From Bugulina stolonifera (taxonomy: Eukaryota > Bryozoa > Gymnolaemata > Cheilostomatida > Bugulidae), in NCBI GenBank assembly GCA_935421135.1, contig OW285191.1, positions 13,023,700 through 13,087,699 on the forward strand: a stretch of DNA of 64,000 nt. The letters are read 5' to 3'. Both the position numbers and the translations under genes were made by a program. The notes under the pieces are model-generated. The model made no database searches. It had not been told where the DNA came from and worked only from the letters and a program-made list of their open reading frames with translations. This document shows, in pieces, positions 12,101 to 20,231 of the stretch; within the stretch, counting starts at the first letter, position 1; every line of letters starts with the position of its first letter.

Positions 12101-12985
12101 GTCAGTACATGTGAATAGTAGGTTGGTACACGTGAATAGCGGGTCAGTACATGTGAATAGCAGGTCAGTACATGTGAATAGCAGGTCAGTACATGTGAAT
12201 AGAAGGTCAGTACATGTGAATAGCAGGTCAGTACATGTGGATGGTAGGTCAGTAGACGTAGACTAAAAATTTTAATTTTCACTGTTATAATAATGAAGAT
12301 GAAATTTAAAATCTGTGTGTTTCCTAGGCCCAGAAGTCACAACAGAATCAGAACGGCCATTTACTATGACAACCAAAGTTGCCGTTATAGTTGCTTATCA
12401 TATGTATGCAAACTTTAGCTAAACCTCGTGATTAGCGTATTCTATCAGTTGTTTTCTACTTGCAAGTTCTATGCATATTTAAAATAAAAATTAGTTTCGC
12501 TAACTTTTTAACAAAAATTGTAAACAGTCATCAAGGTGTATGTGGAAACGACCGGAAGCTCATATACATGTATAGAATTTATACTAATCAATTTTGGTTT
12601 TACTAGGAGGTCTTGCTCAAAGACTAAAAGGGATACATGTAACTTGCCTAAGAGCATAAAGCCAACAAAGATGGAGCTATCAACTGTGCCTTTCAGATCA
12701 CATGGTGGATATGTTGGCCCTGCTGCACTCGACACACCAGAGGCGCCCTCGGTAAATGTAGATAATGTACTCATTTCTCTAAATGTGTGCGTTAAAAAGA
12801 CATAGACTCTGGTGGAAGTGTTATGGAAGCGATTCTAAAATTATTAGATATTTTACAACCTTATGGAAGTAATACATGATTTTATATTCTAATGAAGATA
12901 ACTTTTTTGGCACTCTGCTATGTTTACAATTTAGACCATCAGGGCATTTATCAAACGTTACAAGCCAGGAATCACACCTCACTAA
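1..12985 (+). CDS. P1: FN3-array receptor paralogue without phosphatase domains (5' outside window)
   Basis: A plus-strand paralogue of M1's ectodomain. In the window it has half an FN3, ten complete FN3 domains and the membrane-proximal exons, with exon lengths and phases matching M1. It then reaches a shortened membrane exon (12328-12403), a basic exon (12607-12751) and a putative last exon ending at TAA 12983-12985. No phosphatase exon follows in the 7 kb to P2's end. Two canonical donors are mutated (113, 4816) and one is GC (6183), yet no exon has an internal stop. It may encode a secreted form, may splice to the P2 membrane module at 17797, or may be decaying. Confidence 0.8.
503..1064 (+). 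CDS. P1 FN3 domain (B-type), exons 503-588 and 866-1064
   Basis: The 86-nt exon gives APEPPVISVNTT and KVWKYAASWS. The 199-nt exon gives PLERVNCNGSLSYIYGINGT and YQLYNVTVLAVNSHGNST. The GTAAGAG donor and following intron bases closely match those after 5375-5573, showing a recent duplication. Confidence 0.85.
1374..2411 (+). CDS. P1 FN3 domain (A-type), exons 1374-1483 and 2246-2411
   Basis: APQFKPRNVKV, TSCVELTWDPPQYPGG, then VTCNDDGTQTIGSDTNLSKE and YTEVNCKITANNSAGG, ending NYTLCA at GTACGC. The 762-nt intron holds a 14-bp minisatellite. Exon lengths 110 and 166 equal those of M1 FN3 6. Confidence 0.85.
1518..1875. repeat. Minisatellite, 5-bp then 14-bp units, in a P1 intron
   Basis: A short CTGTG/CTGCG run (about 1518-1560) passes into about 22 copies of a 14-bp unit, ACTTTCTGTGCTGT with T/G variants. 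It lies wholly within the 1484-2245 intron. Open frames here in several registers are by-products of a repeat without stops. Confidence 0.93.
2552..3319 (+). CDS. P1 FN3 domain (B-type), exons 2552-2637 and 3121-3319
   Basis: VPDSPNVSLDVTTDYIDGLK and KVWKYVVSWD, then PPGRVNCHGSLSYIYGINGT. The intron after 3319 (GTAAGATATAAATTTTGAA) matches the introns after M1 exons 37049 and 39479, tying this unit to M1 more than to other P1 units. Confidence 0.85.
3531..4596 (+). CDS. P1 FN3 domain (A-type), exons 3531-3640 and 4434-4596
   Basis: APQFKPRNVKVTPKSTSC, then ITCNNETSTKRLNMDLSKEV and YTRVNCKITANNSAGG. It is nearly identical to M1 FN3 8 (36651-35530), including parts of the 793-nt intron, which is inverted relative to M1 on the chromosome. 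Confidence 0.87.
4730..5573 (+). CDS. P1 FN3 domain (B-type) with mutated donor, exons 4730-4815/4824 and 5375-5573
   Basis: VPDPPNVSVTVTTDYIGDLK and KVWKYEASWD, then ASERVNCNGSLSYIYG. The donor expected after GGGAT at 4815 reads CTAAGT instead of GTAAGT. A GTCAGT at 4825 would lengthen the exon by nine bases (three codons) and keep the frame, so the domain may survive with an LSY insertion. Confidence 0.78.
6073..6538 (+). CDS. P1 FN3 domain (A-type) with GC donor, exons 6073-6182 and 6376-6538
   Basis: EPQFHPKNIMISP, SCINITWSPPLFPGGENISY, then EICGFAPYSKIQCEVAAINT and NYTLCA. Lengths of 110 and 163 nt are standard. The first exon ends GAG followed by GCAAGT, a GC-AG intron with an otherwise perfect donor. 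GC donors are a known minor class. Confidence 0.8.
6713..7086 (+). CDS. P1 FN3 domain (B-type), exons 6713-6798 and 6903-7086
   Basis: EPALDGRVKYEDIYDENHNR, VLIINAKQ, then SIRTNCEDGIHLEASIENST and LSNYTVTLRITNSENKSS, ending ELG at GTAAGG. It is more diverged than its neighbours and has no obvious one-to-one partner in M1. Confidence 0.8.
7476..8094 (+). CDS. P1 FN3 domain (A-type), exons 7476-7582 and 7905-8094
   Basis: APFDGPTITESFSTNSCINL, LSWSEPKQSNGVIASYN, then FKCMEDQLVGNYTRGSVGWS and CHFSYGSTVYCSITAFTSVG. The second exon is 190 nt, longer than the 160-166 nt standard. It belongs to the block of four FN3 domains (4730-8094) that P1 has and M1 lacks at this point. Confidence 0.8.
8958..9535 (+). 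CDS. P1 FN3 domain (B-type), exons 8958-9043 and 9316-9535
   Basis: EPSKPEFNITSFLGKEEENK, VVIEINLK, then SISYCQLLTEYRMLIEEQDR and FTNYKVTVIAVNNENKTSS. Lengths 86 and 220 nt equal those of M1 FN3 9, of which it is the direct counterpart. Confidence 0.85.
10136..10673 (+). CDS. P1 FN3 domain (A-type), exons 10136-10236 and 10496-10673
   Basis: EPEVPNVSLTSSEHCIEIFA, TNGPIQYYQ, then FNCSSSTVSRNITVPSIDEN and LITCSAIAVNGAGSSPAV. It is the counterpart of M1 FN3 10; the second exon has the same length (178 nt), while the first is six bases shorter, in frame. Confidence 0.85.
11036..11953 (+). CDS. P1 membrane-proximal exons
   Basis: Exons 11036-11144, 11309-11579 and 11905-11953. The 271-nt exon gives YLVMLSPVRAVVKSS, ECDEHFALNPKNFSSSAPGG, VTAELSAEEIGDSE and YKLYIAVLVAVE, all matching M1 31258-31528. 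The 49-nt exon (GQDVPIVKVLDPVKIS) matches M1 30637-30685. The acceptor of the first exon (TTTAAG) has a poor pyrimidine tract and was chosen because it keeps phase. The last donor, GTCAGT, is the first unit of a 21-bp minisatellite. Confidence 0.78.
11953..12264 (+). repeat. 21-bp minisatellite carrying repeated splice-donor-like sites
   Basis: About 15 copies of a 21-bp unit starting GGTCAGTACATGTG. The array begins exactly at the P1 donor (ATCAG/GTCAGT), and most units repeat CAG/GTCAGT. It lies in the intron between 11953 and 12328. Confidence 0.93.
12328..12985 (+). CDS. P1 degenerate membrane and tail exons
   Basis: Exon 12328-12403 (GPEVTTESERPFTMTT, VAVIVAYH) aligns with M1's membrane exon at both ends but is 57 nt shorter, leaving too few hydrophobic residues to span a membrane. 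Exon 12607-12751 is basic and keeps the ELST motif of M1's juxtamembrane exon. A phase-matched last exon 12935-12985 ends TIRAFIKRYKPGITPH and stop. Another frame of that stretch is strongly hydrophobic (IYIFIILIFINFIVG) but does not match the phase. The exon chain here is the least certain part of P1. Confidence 0.5.
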
Positions 12986-13578
12986 TCCTATTTATATCTT
13001 TATCATATTAATCTTTATAAATTTCATTGTTGGTAATTATACACTTGTTGTTATATAGAAAATACAATTATTGAGGTTTTGGACCTATAAGTACTATGTA
13101 TATACAACATACACCATACAGATCTAAACTGGTTGCTAATATTTTATACATTTAAATAGATAAATACAATATACGAACACTATAATATTGTCATTTCGAT
13201 AAGCCAGTGACTACTGGTTAATTTCTCATGCTGTATAAACTACTTTCACTATTGTAAAAAAAATGAACCTAAAGCATAATTATCCTCTGGTATTTATTTT
13301 AATGTGGCCAAATTTCAGATGTATCTGAATTCAAGTTCACTATAGAGAAGTTTATTCTCAACAAATTTTAACACAAGCAGTGCTAGTGCACTTGGCATGA
13401 TTCAATTGAATACTTAGTGCGTTGCCTTTCCTACATACTCTTAGGTTGGTGAGTAACTAGCTCTTCCCCTACAAAATAAGTTGTCATTCTTTTTCTTCTT
13501 GTATTAATAAAAAGGGACTGGCAAGATGCCTTGAAGTTAACTAATGTGACAGCCCCTGTAACCTGACTGCCTAATGTA
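12986..13578. other. P1 3' flank
   Basis: AT-rich, no gene. An AATAAA at about 13505 on the plus strand could serve a short P1 transcript. It ends at the MITE. Confidence 0.5.
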
Positions 13579-14101
13579 CCCTAAAAGCAGAAATATTTCG
13601 CGGAAGAAAGTTTCGCGAGTTTGCTAATCCTGGAGCAATTTGCGATAGAAATATTTAGCGAGTTTGGCCTATCGCGAAATTTGTTTAAGTCCCAAAATTG
13701 ATGTTTAAGCATATTTCAGCATTAAAACCAAGCTTAGCTAAGCTCTATGTTTACTCAGATTTAAACCCCACATACATACAGTACAAAACTACAGCTGACT
13801 CCTATATAGTTCAGTAAGCCCACCTGTGAGGTAAAGTAATTACCATAGCTTGTTAAAAATCCTCTGATTAAGCTCCTACTCTAGGCTACTTACCAATTAT
13901 GTTATAGCAAATACTTGCTGCTTTGTAAAATATTAAACTATGTATCATATAGCTATATAGCTGCATGTATGGTCTGTTTAAACCAGAAATTATTTAAATC
14001 AGATTGAAAGCAGATATTAATAGCGATGGAAATTATTTGCGAGTTTGTCACTCGCGAAATTCGCAAAAGTTAAAACTCGCAGAATGTATCTGCTTTTAGG
14101 G
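13579..14101. mobile_element. MITE with 13-bp terminal inverted repeats and TA duplication
   Basis: The left end CCCTAAAAGCAGA is matched by TCTGCTTTTAGGG at the right end. Each is flanked by TA (13577-13578 and 14102-14103), giving a 523-bp element. Sub-terminal stretches carry repeated TCGCGAAAT and GCGAGTTT motifs in both orientations. There is no coding capacity. The TA target fits the Tc1/mariner group; that assignment is inference. Confidence 0.75.
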
Positions 14102-14150
14102 TATGTGAAAGGTGATACATACAGCCTACATGTAGCATGGAAAAACATTG

Positions 14151-14411
14151 CGGTTGGTAGCAGCGGTTGGCAGCAGCGGTTGGCAGCAGCGGTTGGCAGC
14201 AGCGGTTGGCAGCAGCGGTTGGCAGCAGCGGTTGGTAGCAGCGGTTGGCAGCAGCGGTTGGTAGCAGCGGTTGGTAGCAGCGGTTGGTAGCAGCGGTTGG
14301 TAGCAGCGGTTGGTAGCAGCGGTTGGTAGCAGCGGTTGGTAGCAGCGGTTGGTAGCAGCGGTTGGTAGCAGCGGTTGGTAGCAGCGGTTGGTAGCAGCGG
14401 TTGGTAGCAGC
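14151..14411. repeat. 13-bp minisatellite, about 20 copies
   Basis: Unit GGTTGGTAGCAGC, with a block of GGTTGGCAGCAGC variants in the first third. It starts 50 bp after the MITE. Long open frames in several registers (such as LPTAATNRCYQ) are artefacts of the repeat. Confidence 0.93.
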
Positions 14412-14937
14412 TTGTACAATTTATTAACAAAAAGAAAGGCATAGAGTAATTGTTCATGGAGCTATTCTCTGTGTAGCTTTACATACTTTCAGGTATTGGT
14501 TTATTAACCGCATGATTTGGGGAATTATAATACAATGTAATATCATATTACCAACAGTGTGCTAATGTGGAGGTCTTTTATAGTAGCCTTGAATGTTGTA
14601 ACCTTGGAACAGTATTCGAAGAACATTGAAGACATGTTATGTGATTTGATGTAATATTTCTGCAATACCTTTAAAAATAATTGGTAACAGCAGATATCAT
14701 TTGAAAGAGTCATGCAAGGAGCACCCAAGTAATGGTCCAAAAACATTTTGCCATAAAGGCACATACACGTAGGCTACGTACATGTATTTCCATGAACCGT
14801 TAAATATATGACTGTACAAAACAAACTAATCCTAACTCATGATCAATACAATTTAAATACACAGTAATATGCTAAACATTTCATAAAGCCTTCCCAGTTT
14901 ACTGTTGATAGTAAATAATGTAATGTTTTGGAATACT

Positions 14938-15908
14938 ATTGCATACGAGAGCCGAGGGCTACAAGTATGTGAAGGGCTTGGAAGGTGGTAGAGGCTGACC
15001 AAGTGTACCTTCTGCTCATTACATAAAAGAGTGAACAGTTATGGGTGCTCTTTATAGTGTAGATTGTAGATTATATCAGACGTAGGCCGATGCCGAGACT
15101 CATTGGAGCTCAGGACCGACGTAGGTCATGCAGGGTTTATACTCCAAGAGAGTGTAGAGAAAGAGTGTCTAACCTTAAGAGCCTAAGTCCGACGCTAGGC
15201 TTATTTGAACCCGGGATCGGCCTAAGCCTAAGGGGTGGATAGAGATGTGCTTAGCCTAGGATGAGGTGAGCTCGAACCGTACTGAATCCAAAGGATTCTC
15301 AGGGGGAGCTACCCGCCTAAAGAGTAAGCCTCTGTAGGTTGAGTTAGGAGATGTTGCTTTATTCAAGCGCAATCAACAACTGAATTAAAACACAAAATGC
15401 ACTGCCTTATATACATAACAAACTTCCTGCAAAAATGTGCGACATGGTGTCGTCCAGCCGACATGGGGTCGGCTCCGGAACTGATGCAACAATATGTCTG
15501 GTTCCGCCCGCCTCGGCCACATAAAAGGTCGGCCTTTGCACAAAATGTGCTTACAATAAGGAGAAACATGTCGTATATAATTATGAGCTAAATCTATAAG
15601 GTCGACCTTGACCACGAAGTTACTATGTAAAGTGGCAAAAAGACTCTAATAATGCACAATCAAGCAAGTACAGACAATTACTAAATGGATATATAAGTGT
15701 GGAAAAAACCAAGTTGCAATAGCATGTAATTCCAAGGCTTGATTGCTAGTACAGATATATATAAGACAGCAGTATATAAGATAATAATGAATGCATAGAG
15801 GAATATGGATAACAATGCATGAATAGGATAATGTGATTAAATGTCAGCTCTTATAATTGTCAGTGTGGCTGGCCTAGGTGCCATTACCACGGAGGCTGTT
15901 TCACCACA
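14938..15908 (-). mobile_element. Solo LTR, copy 1 (minus orientation), flanked by ATACT
   Basis: A 971-bp element homologous over its whole length to 55602-56570 but inverted. Read on the minus strand it begins TGTGGTGAAAC, has TATATAAGG and a downstream AATAAA, and ends CGTATGCAAT. This is promoter and polyadenylation organisation typical of a retrotransposon LTR. ATACT occurs at 14933-14937 and 15909-15913, a 5-bp target duplication. No internal gag or pol region is present, so it is a solo LTR. The superfamily cannot be told from the LTR alone. Confidence 0.75.
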
Positions 15909-17134
15909 ATACTTTGAATTTTTGAACAAAATAAACTTAAAACTATATTCAATAGTTGCACATCTACTGACTGCCAAGGGAAGAACTCAACAAGGTTCGA
16001 CAGCCACCTGTAGTTTAATATTGTCAGAGTTTAGGCTATACCCAGCTAATAGGTATGAGAACTACGTGTAACAGTCAACATACGGGTATTTATTATTATG
16101 CTGTTAAAGTAATGCTAACTTATTAATACCTAATAAACCAGCAGAGAGAATGCACACTGGGTTCACTAGTTAATTTCTTAAAAGGGTTCTGATATGTATG
16201 TAAGTTTCAAGGTAACACTAAGGTAAATCAGCTACTATACACATACACATGTACATGTACCATGCAACTTATTTTAGGGAGCTGGATTTTGATATGTGAC
16301 TACATACTGCTTAGTGAGCCAAAGGACTATATTTATATCAATAGTCTATAATACATGTATTTAGGGTTAAAGAAGTAAAAGATAATATAAATATATTCTG
16401 TTTCATACAGTGTAGACAGCTAAAATATTGGACCTACATGTACATAATGACAGCTACTTGCTGCCAGCAAAGTAATAATGCAGCATTATTAGTAAATGAA
16501 CATATATTTCTACTTTACTCTTTTTGTGCAAGCAGTTGAGATTTAAATTATTTCTTTATATTATGAAACATACCACAGTTGGGAACAAAGTTGAATTCAA
16601 AGCTTCATTGAACAGTGTTGTCCAGTTAAGAGTGGTCAAGAGAACACAACTCTGCCTGTGGTAGCACAAATTATACAACAAACCCGAGAAAGAGGCTGTG
16701 TTTAATGTAGACTGAAACCTAAAGCCATAGACCTTTGAAAATTTGTAAGCCACATGTATCTTTTTGAAAAAAGCTGTGGTGAAATTATTTGTTGCTGCTG
16801 CTGTACTAGCTAACATAGCTAGAGTAGTAACAGACCCAACCGCCACAACTGAACATAATTTGTTTTTAGGAAATTCTAGCAGATTTGTTGCTATTATTTC
16901 TTAAAATACATACGTATATAATGCTGATGTAGTGGTCATTACACAATGTAATATGTTATTGTGTTCACATTGTTGACACCTTGCAGCTATAGCATTATGC
17001 ATGTTCATGTACAATGTAAGTATCAACTGATCTTCTAGACCTGAAAATACTAAGATTAATTAAAATTCCATAAAATGTCATACATGTACTAGCAGTGTAG
17101 ATACAATATTGCACTTTGAATGCCAAATACCCTT
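15909..17134. other. Intergenic, no gene seen apart from a transposon-end relic
   Basis: Outside 16600-16765 I see only AT-rich sequence and scattered ACATGT motifs. A minus-strand open frame at 16556-16846 overlaps the relic and has no recognisable domain. Confidence 0.5.
16600..16765. repeat. Diverged copy of the long-TIR transposon end
   Basis: The stretch around CACAACTCTGCCTGTGGTAG, AAGTTGAATTCAAAGC and the following sequence aligns, with many differences, to the right inverted repeat of the 57340-61513 element (about 61370-61500). It shows the family has more than one copy in the window. Ends are not resolved. Confidence 0.5.
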
Positions 17135-17341
17135 TCACATGATGACCTACATTCACATGATGACCTACATTCACATGATGACCTACATGTACATGATGAC
17201 CTACATTCACATGATGACCTACATTCACATGATGACCTACATGTACATGATGACCTACATTCACATGATGACCTACATTTACATGATGACCTACATTCAC
17301 ATGATGACCTACATTCACATGATGACCTACATGTACATGAT
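17135..17341. repeat. 18-bp minisatellite, about 11 copies
   Basis: Unit CACATGATGACCTACATT with ATTTAC and ATGTAC variants. No gene. Open frames such as repeated MMTYIH are artefacts. Confidence 0.93.
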
Positions 17342-17796
17342 TGTACAGGTGTCGTTGATGTACCCCTTGAATCAATCTTATATATTTTAGAAATCACAAG
17401 AAAAGACAATGAAGATATAGGCCCTATTGGTCTACATCTTTAATGGCCATAACATTACATTATAATTATTTACATGCTCAAAGTAAGTAAATGTCACACT
17501 CAGTTGTTTCTATAGAAATTCAGAAGGCTAGGTGTTCTTTGATCCAATTGTTCGATAAAAGAGTTTTAATTAGTTGTCACATAGAGAACAGAAAAAATTG
17601 CGTCTTAGCTGTCCAACATTAAACGCAAAGTGATACGATGCCTAGGCTAGTTTTTGCGGCAGTTTAACTGCATTTTACTCAAAAATACTTTACGTTTTAT
17701 TAGAGATAGATACAGAACAGAAGCAGTAATATCCAGAGTACCTGAATAGCTGTAAACCTATGTACTGTATATATTAGCAGTGTTATATTATTGAAG

Positions 17797-19072
17797 GCGT
17801 TGGTCCAAGTCTGATGGATATAAATATTTCACCTCTGTCCTCCCAGTGCGCATCACTCTCGTGGATTCATCCGGAAAACATAACCAGGACTGTAGTTAGA
17901 TTTGTAGTAAGTATATTATAAAAGTAATGTATCTATATGGTGTACGTAGATAATATCATAATTACATGATTCAATATACATGTACAATATAAATCAACAT
18001 AAATTACACCACTTTCTCATAGAGTTTAGTCAAACATTGACACAGATTGCTGTTATTTCATTACAAGCCCCATTTAGAAGTAATGAATGTATGACTTGGT
18101 TCACAACGGTCTAAATAATATATTAACTTCATTTACACATGCTGACCTTATGAGAAAGCAAAAAATGGAAAATCTAAAGCTCTCAATATATTTCTGCTGG
18201 TAAAATAATATTTATGCATTTCATTCCATTTAAGCTGTTACAATAATGAAATGATAAATTTGCAGTACTAAATAATTATTATGTAATGTGCACAACTATA
18301 ATATCGCTACAGAGAAAGTGTGAGGGTGTTGATAAAATTTGGCGAGAATTAGGGACAGATCTGACCAGTACTGTGTGTGTAAATGACGGCAGTACTGAAG
18401 TCAAATGTAGCATAGCCGCAGTTTTTGATGAGGGTCCCAGGCACCAGGAGATGGCATCAGGTACACTCGAAGCTCCAGCCTGCTACCGTAAGTGAGGCTA
18501 CTGGTGCCTCCCTACTAGTTATCCTGTGTTGTACAGTAGATACTTGGGTACAGTGTTGGGAATGGCGAGTATAATCACAACCTTATAGGGATCATAAGAC
18601 CTGAGTGGTATATTACGTATGTGTTCATCTTAGTTCTCCTCTGGAGGCTGCACAGCTTTATGTGGTGTAGAATAGCATGTATAAAACTGATTAACTCTCT
18701 TTTATGCAATTGAATGCATAACTCTGTCTCACTAGATTTTTTTGCTGTAAGTTCAGTGAGCTCCTCCAATAAAAGTTATACAATAGAGTGAAATGATAGT
18801 AATTGTATTCAGCAAATAATAGAATGAATGTACATGCAATGTGCATTTTATAAAAGAGTAATGTTTATATTGGTAGGTGAAGCTGTCGATTTAATCTCTA
18901 CAAGTTTGGTTGTTGCTACAGTATTACTCGCTCTGTTAGTGGTTGCGCTCTGTTAGTGGTTGCAGTGATAAAGGAAACAACGACTGGACCTTCTTTAGAT
19001 CGACAGACATTGACTTCCAAGAAAGATAGAGCTGCGAAGCCTCCAGAGGAAAACTACAGTACCTTAAACTGA
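17797..19072 (+). CDS. P2: FN3 plus membrane-helix module, tail cut by a 17-bp duplication
   Basis: Three exons in matching phase: 17797-17906 (110 nt, SQCASLSWIHPENITRTVVR), 18313-18487 (175 nt, CVNDGSTEVKCSIAAVFDEG) and a last exon from 18877. The first two form one A-type FN3. The third gives LISTSLVVATVLLALLVVA, a membrane helix, then stops at TAG 18954-18956. A perfect 17-bp tandem duplication (18930-18946 and 18947-18963) shifts the frame. The alternative frame downstream stays open for 36 codons to TGA 19070-19072 and contains ENYSTLN, a YxxL motif. No start codon or signal peptide was found, and its phase 1 entry could accept P1's exon at 11953. An AATAAA lies at 19358-19363. Confidence 0.6.
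18930..18963 (+). repeat. 17-bp perfect tandem duplication in the P2 membrane exon
   Basis: The unit GCTCTGTTAGTGGTTGC occurs twice back to back. Because 17 is not a multiple of three, it shifts the frame and creates an in-frame TAG seven codons after the start of the first copy. Confidence 0.95.
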
Positions 19073-20231
19073 ATTTTAAATTAGACTACGGTACTTTATC
19101 AGCATGAATCTATGGTGATAACATTGACAAATTAGTGCTTACAAGAAACTGATAAAAATAAGCATTAGGCATCTTATGTTATGTCATTTTAGCAAAATTT
19201 CCACCTAGTCATGTTTGATTCCAATTTAATTTCTGATTACCTGCTGTACATTATGGAATTGCTACCTGCTGCTTATATTCATTCAATGCGTGTAACACAC
19301 ACATAATATTATGCAGTTCGATAACACTCACTCTATTACCAGATTACATATTTTCAAAATAAACCTACAATTGTACAGCCATATGTACACAGATTTACTT
19401 GTTTAGTTTTTTTTTCAATTGGTTCCCCAAATGAATCTAATGGAACTACTGTAAATATCCATGTAATTGATACTCGATTCTCACTTGACTCTGAAGAATT
19501 ATTCAATATTATTATTTGAGCACTAGAAAAGGATTTCAGAATATGGAATGTGCTGCATGTGTTATATAGAGTGGCACGCAGTTGATTTATGAATTTAAGT
19601 TTTAAATTTCTTGGCTCAGGTCAGGTTATATTGCAACACGTATAATAAATAATGTCTAAGTACAATAATTATGTACATGTAGACTATTTAGCGTCTGTTA
19701 TATTTTTATATTATATAAAATATGATTTTTCTCACCCAAGTAATTCCATATTACATAAAATTCTGTAGAATTTTCAAAAGGCACACTTGTATGAAATAAT
19801 GTGTAGAAAACAGTATAAAATTGGCACATTATTGACTTTCCAGTTCCTCATGCAAAAATTGGAATAAACACAAAGAAAGTACACACAATTGCTGTAATAA
19901 AGAATAAAGATATAAAGTAATAACTTGTCTACGCATTATAATGTTGTTTTTAAAGGAAAGATTTTAACAGCAAGAGTGTTATGGAGCACACTTAGCAATG
20001 TATGTGTTGGTGGAATTCCTTGAAGGTTGATTGATTATCTCATAGCAATGAACTTTAATAAAATAAAAAGTAATTATTTATAATTGTGTCAAGCAATAAG
20101 AGTAACATAATATAATTCTAATCAAACTTGAATATCATGCATAGTATCACATTGACAGTGAGAGAAACGATCCTCTGCAGCCATGCACTGAGTTGAGTAA
20201 CATGTGCTGCCATGTTTCACAGCGATCACAC
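19073..20231. other. Convergent spacer between P2 and M1
   Basis: No coding frame. The plus-strand AATAAA at 19358-19363 is the likely P2 polyadenylation signal. From about 19780 the sequence aligns with 51300-51751 downstream of M2, so it is M1 3' UTR or flank. I found no clear minus-strand AATAAA. Confidence 0.6.

Noticed and set aside
11950..12282. Open frames rich in HVNSRSV and TCYSHVL
   Set aside because: Readings of the 21-bp minisatellite inside a P1 intron.
12935..13058. C-terminal membrane anchor for P1 (IYIFIILIFINFIVG)
   Set aside because: The hydrophobic frame does not match the phase left by exon 12607-12751; kept only as a note because an unrecognised exon could change the phase.
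14017..14457. Open frames rich in LPTAATNRCYQ and GSSGWQQR
   Set aside because: Readings of the 13-bp minisatellite.
15363..15615. Open frames with MFLLIVSTFCAKADLLCGR on the minus strand, repeated at 55945-56130
   Set aside because: They fall across the TATA/AATAAA part of the LTR and are not conserved in frame beyond the repeat itself.
17109..17443. Possible CRISPR-like array or histidine-rich protein
   Set aside because: The 18-bp units are contiguous with no spacers; eukaryotic context; it is a minisatellite.
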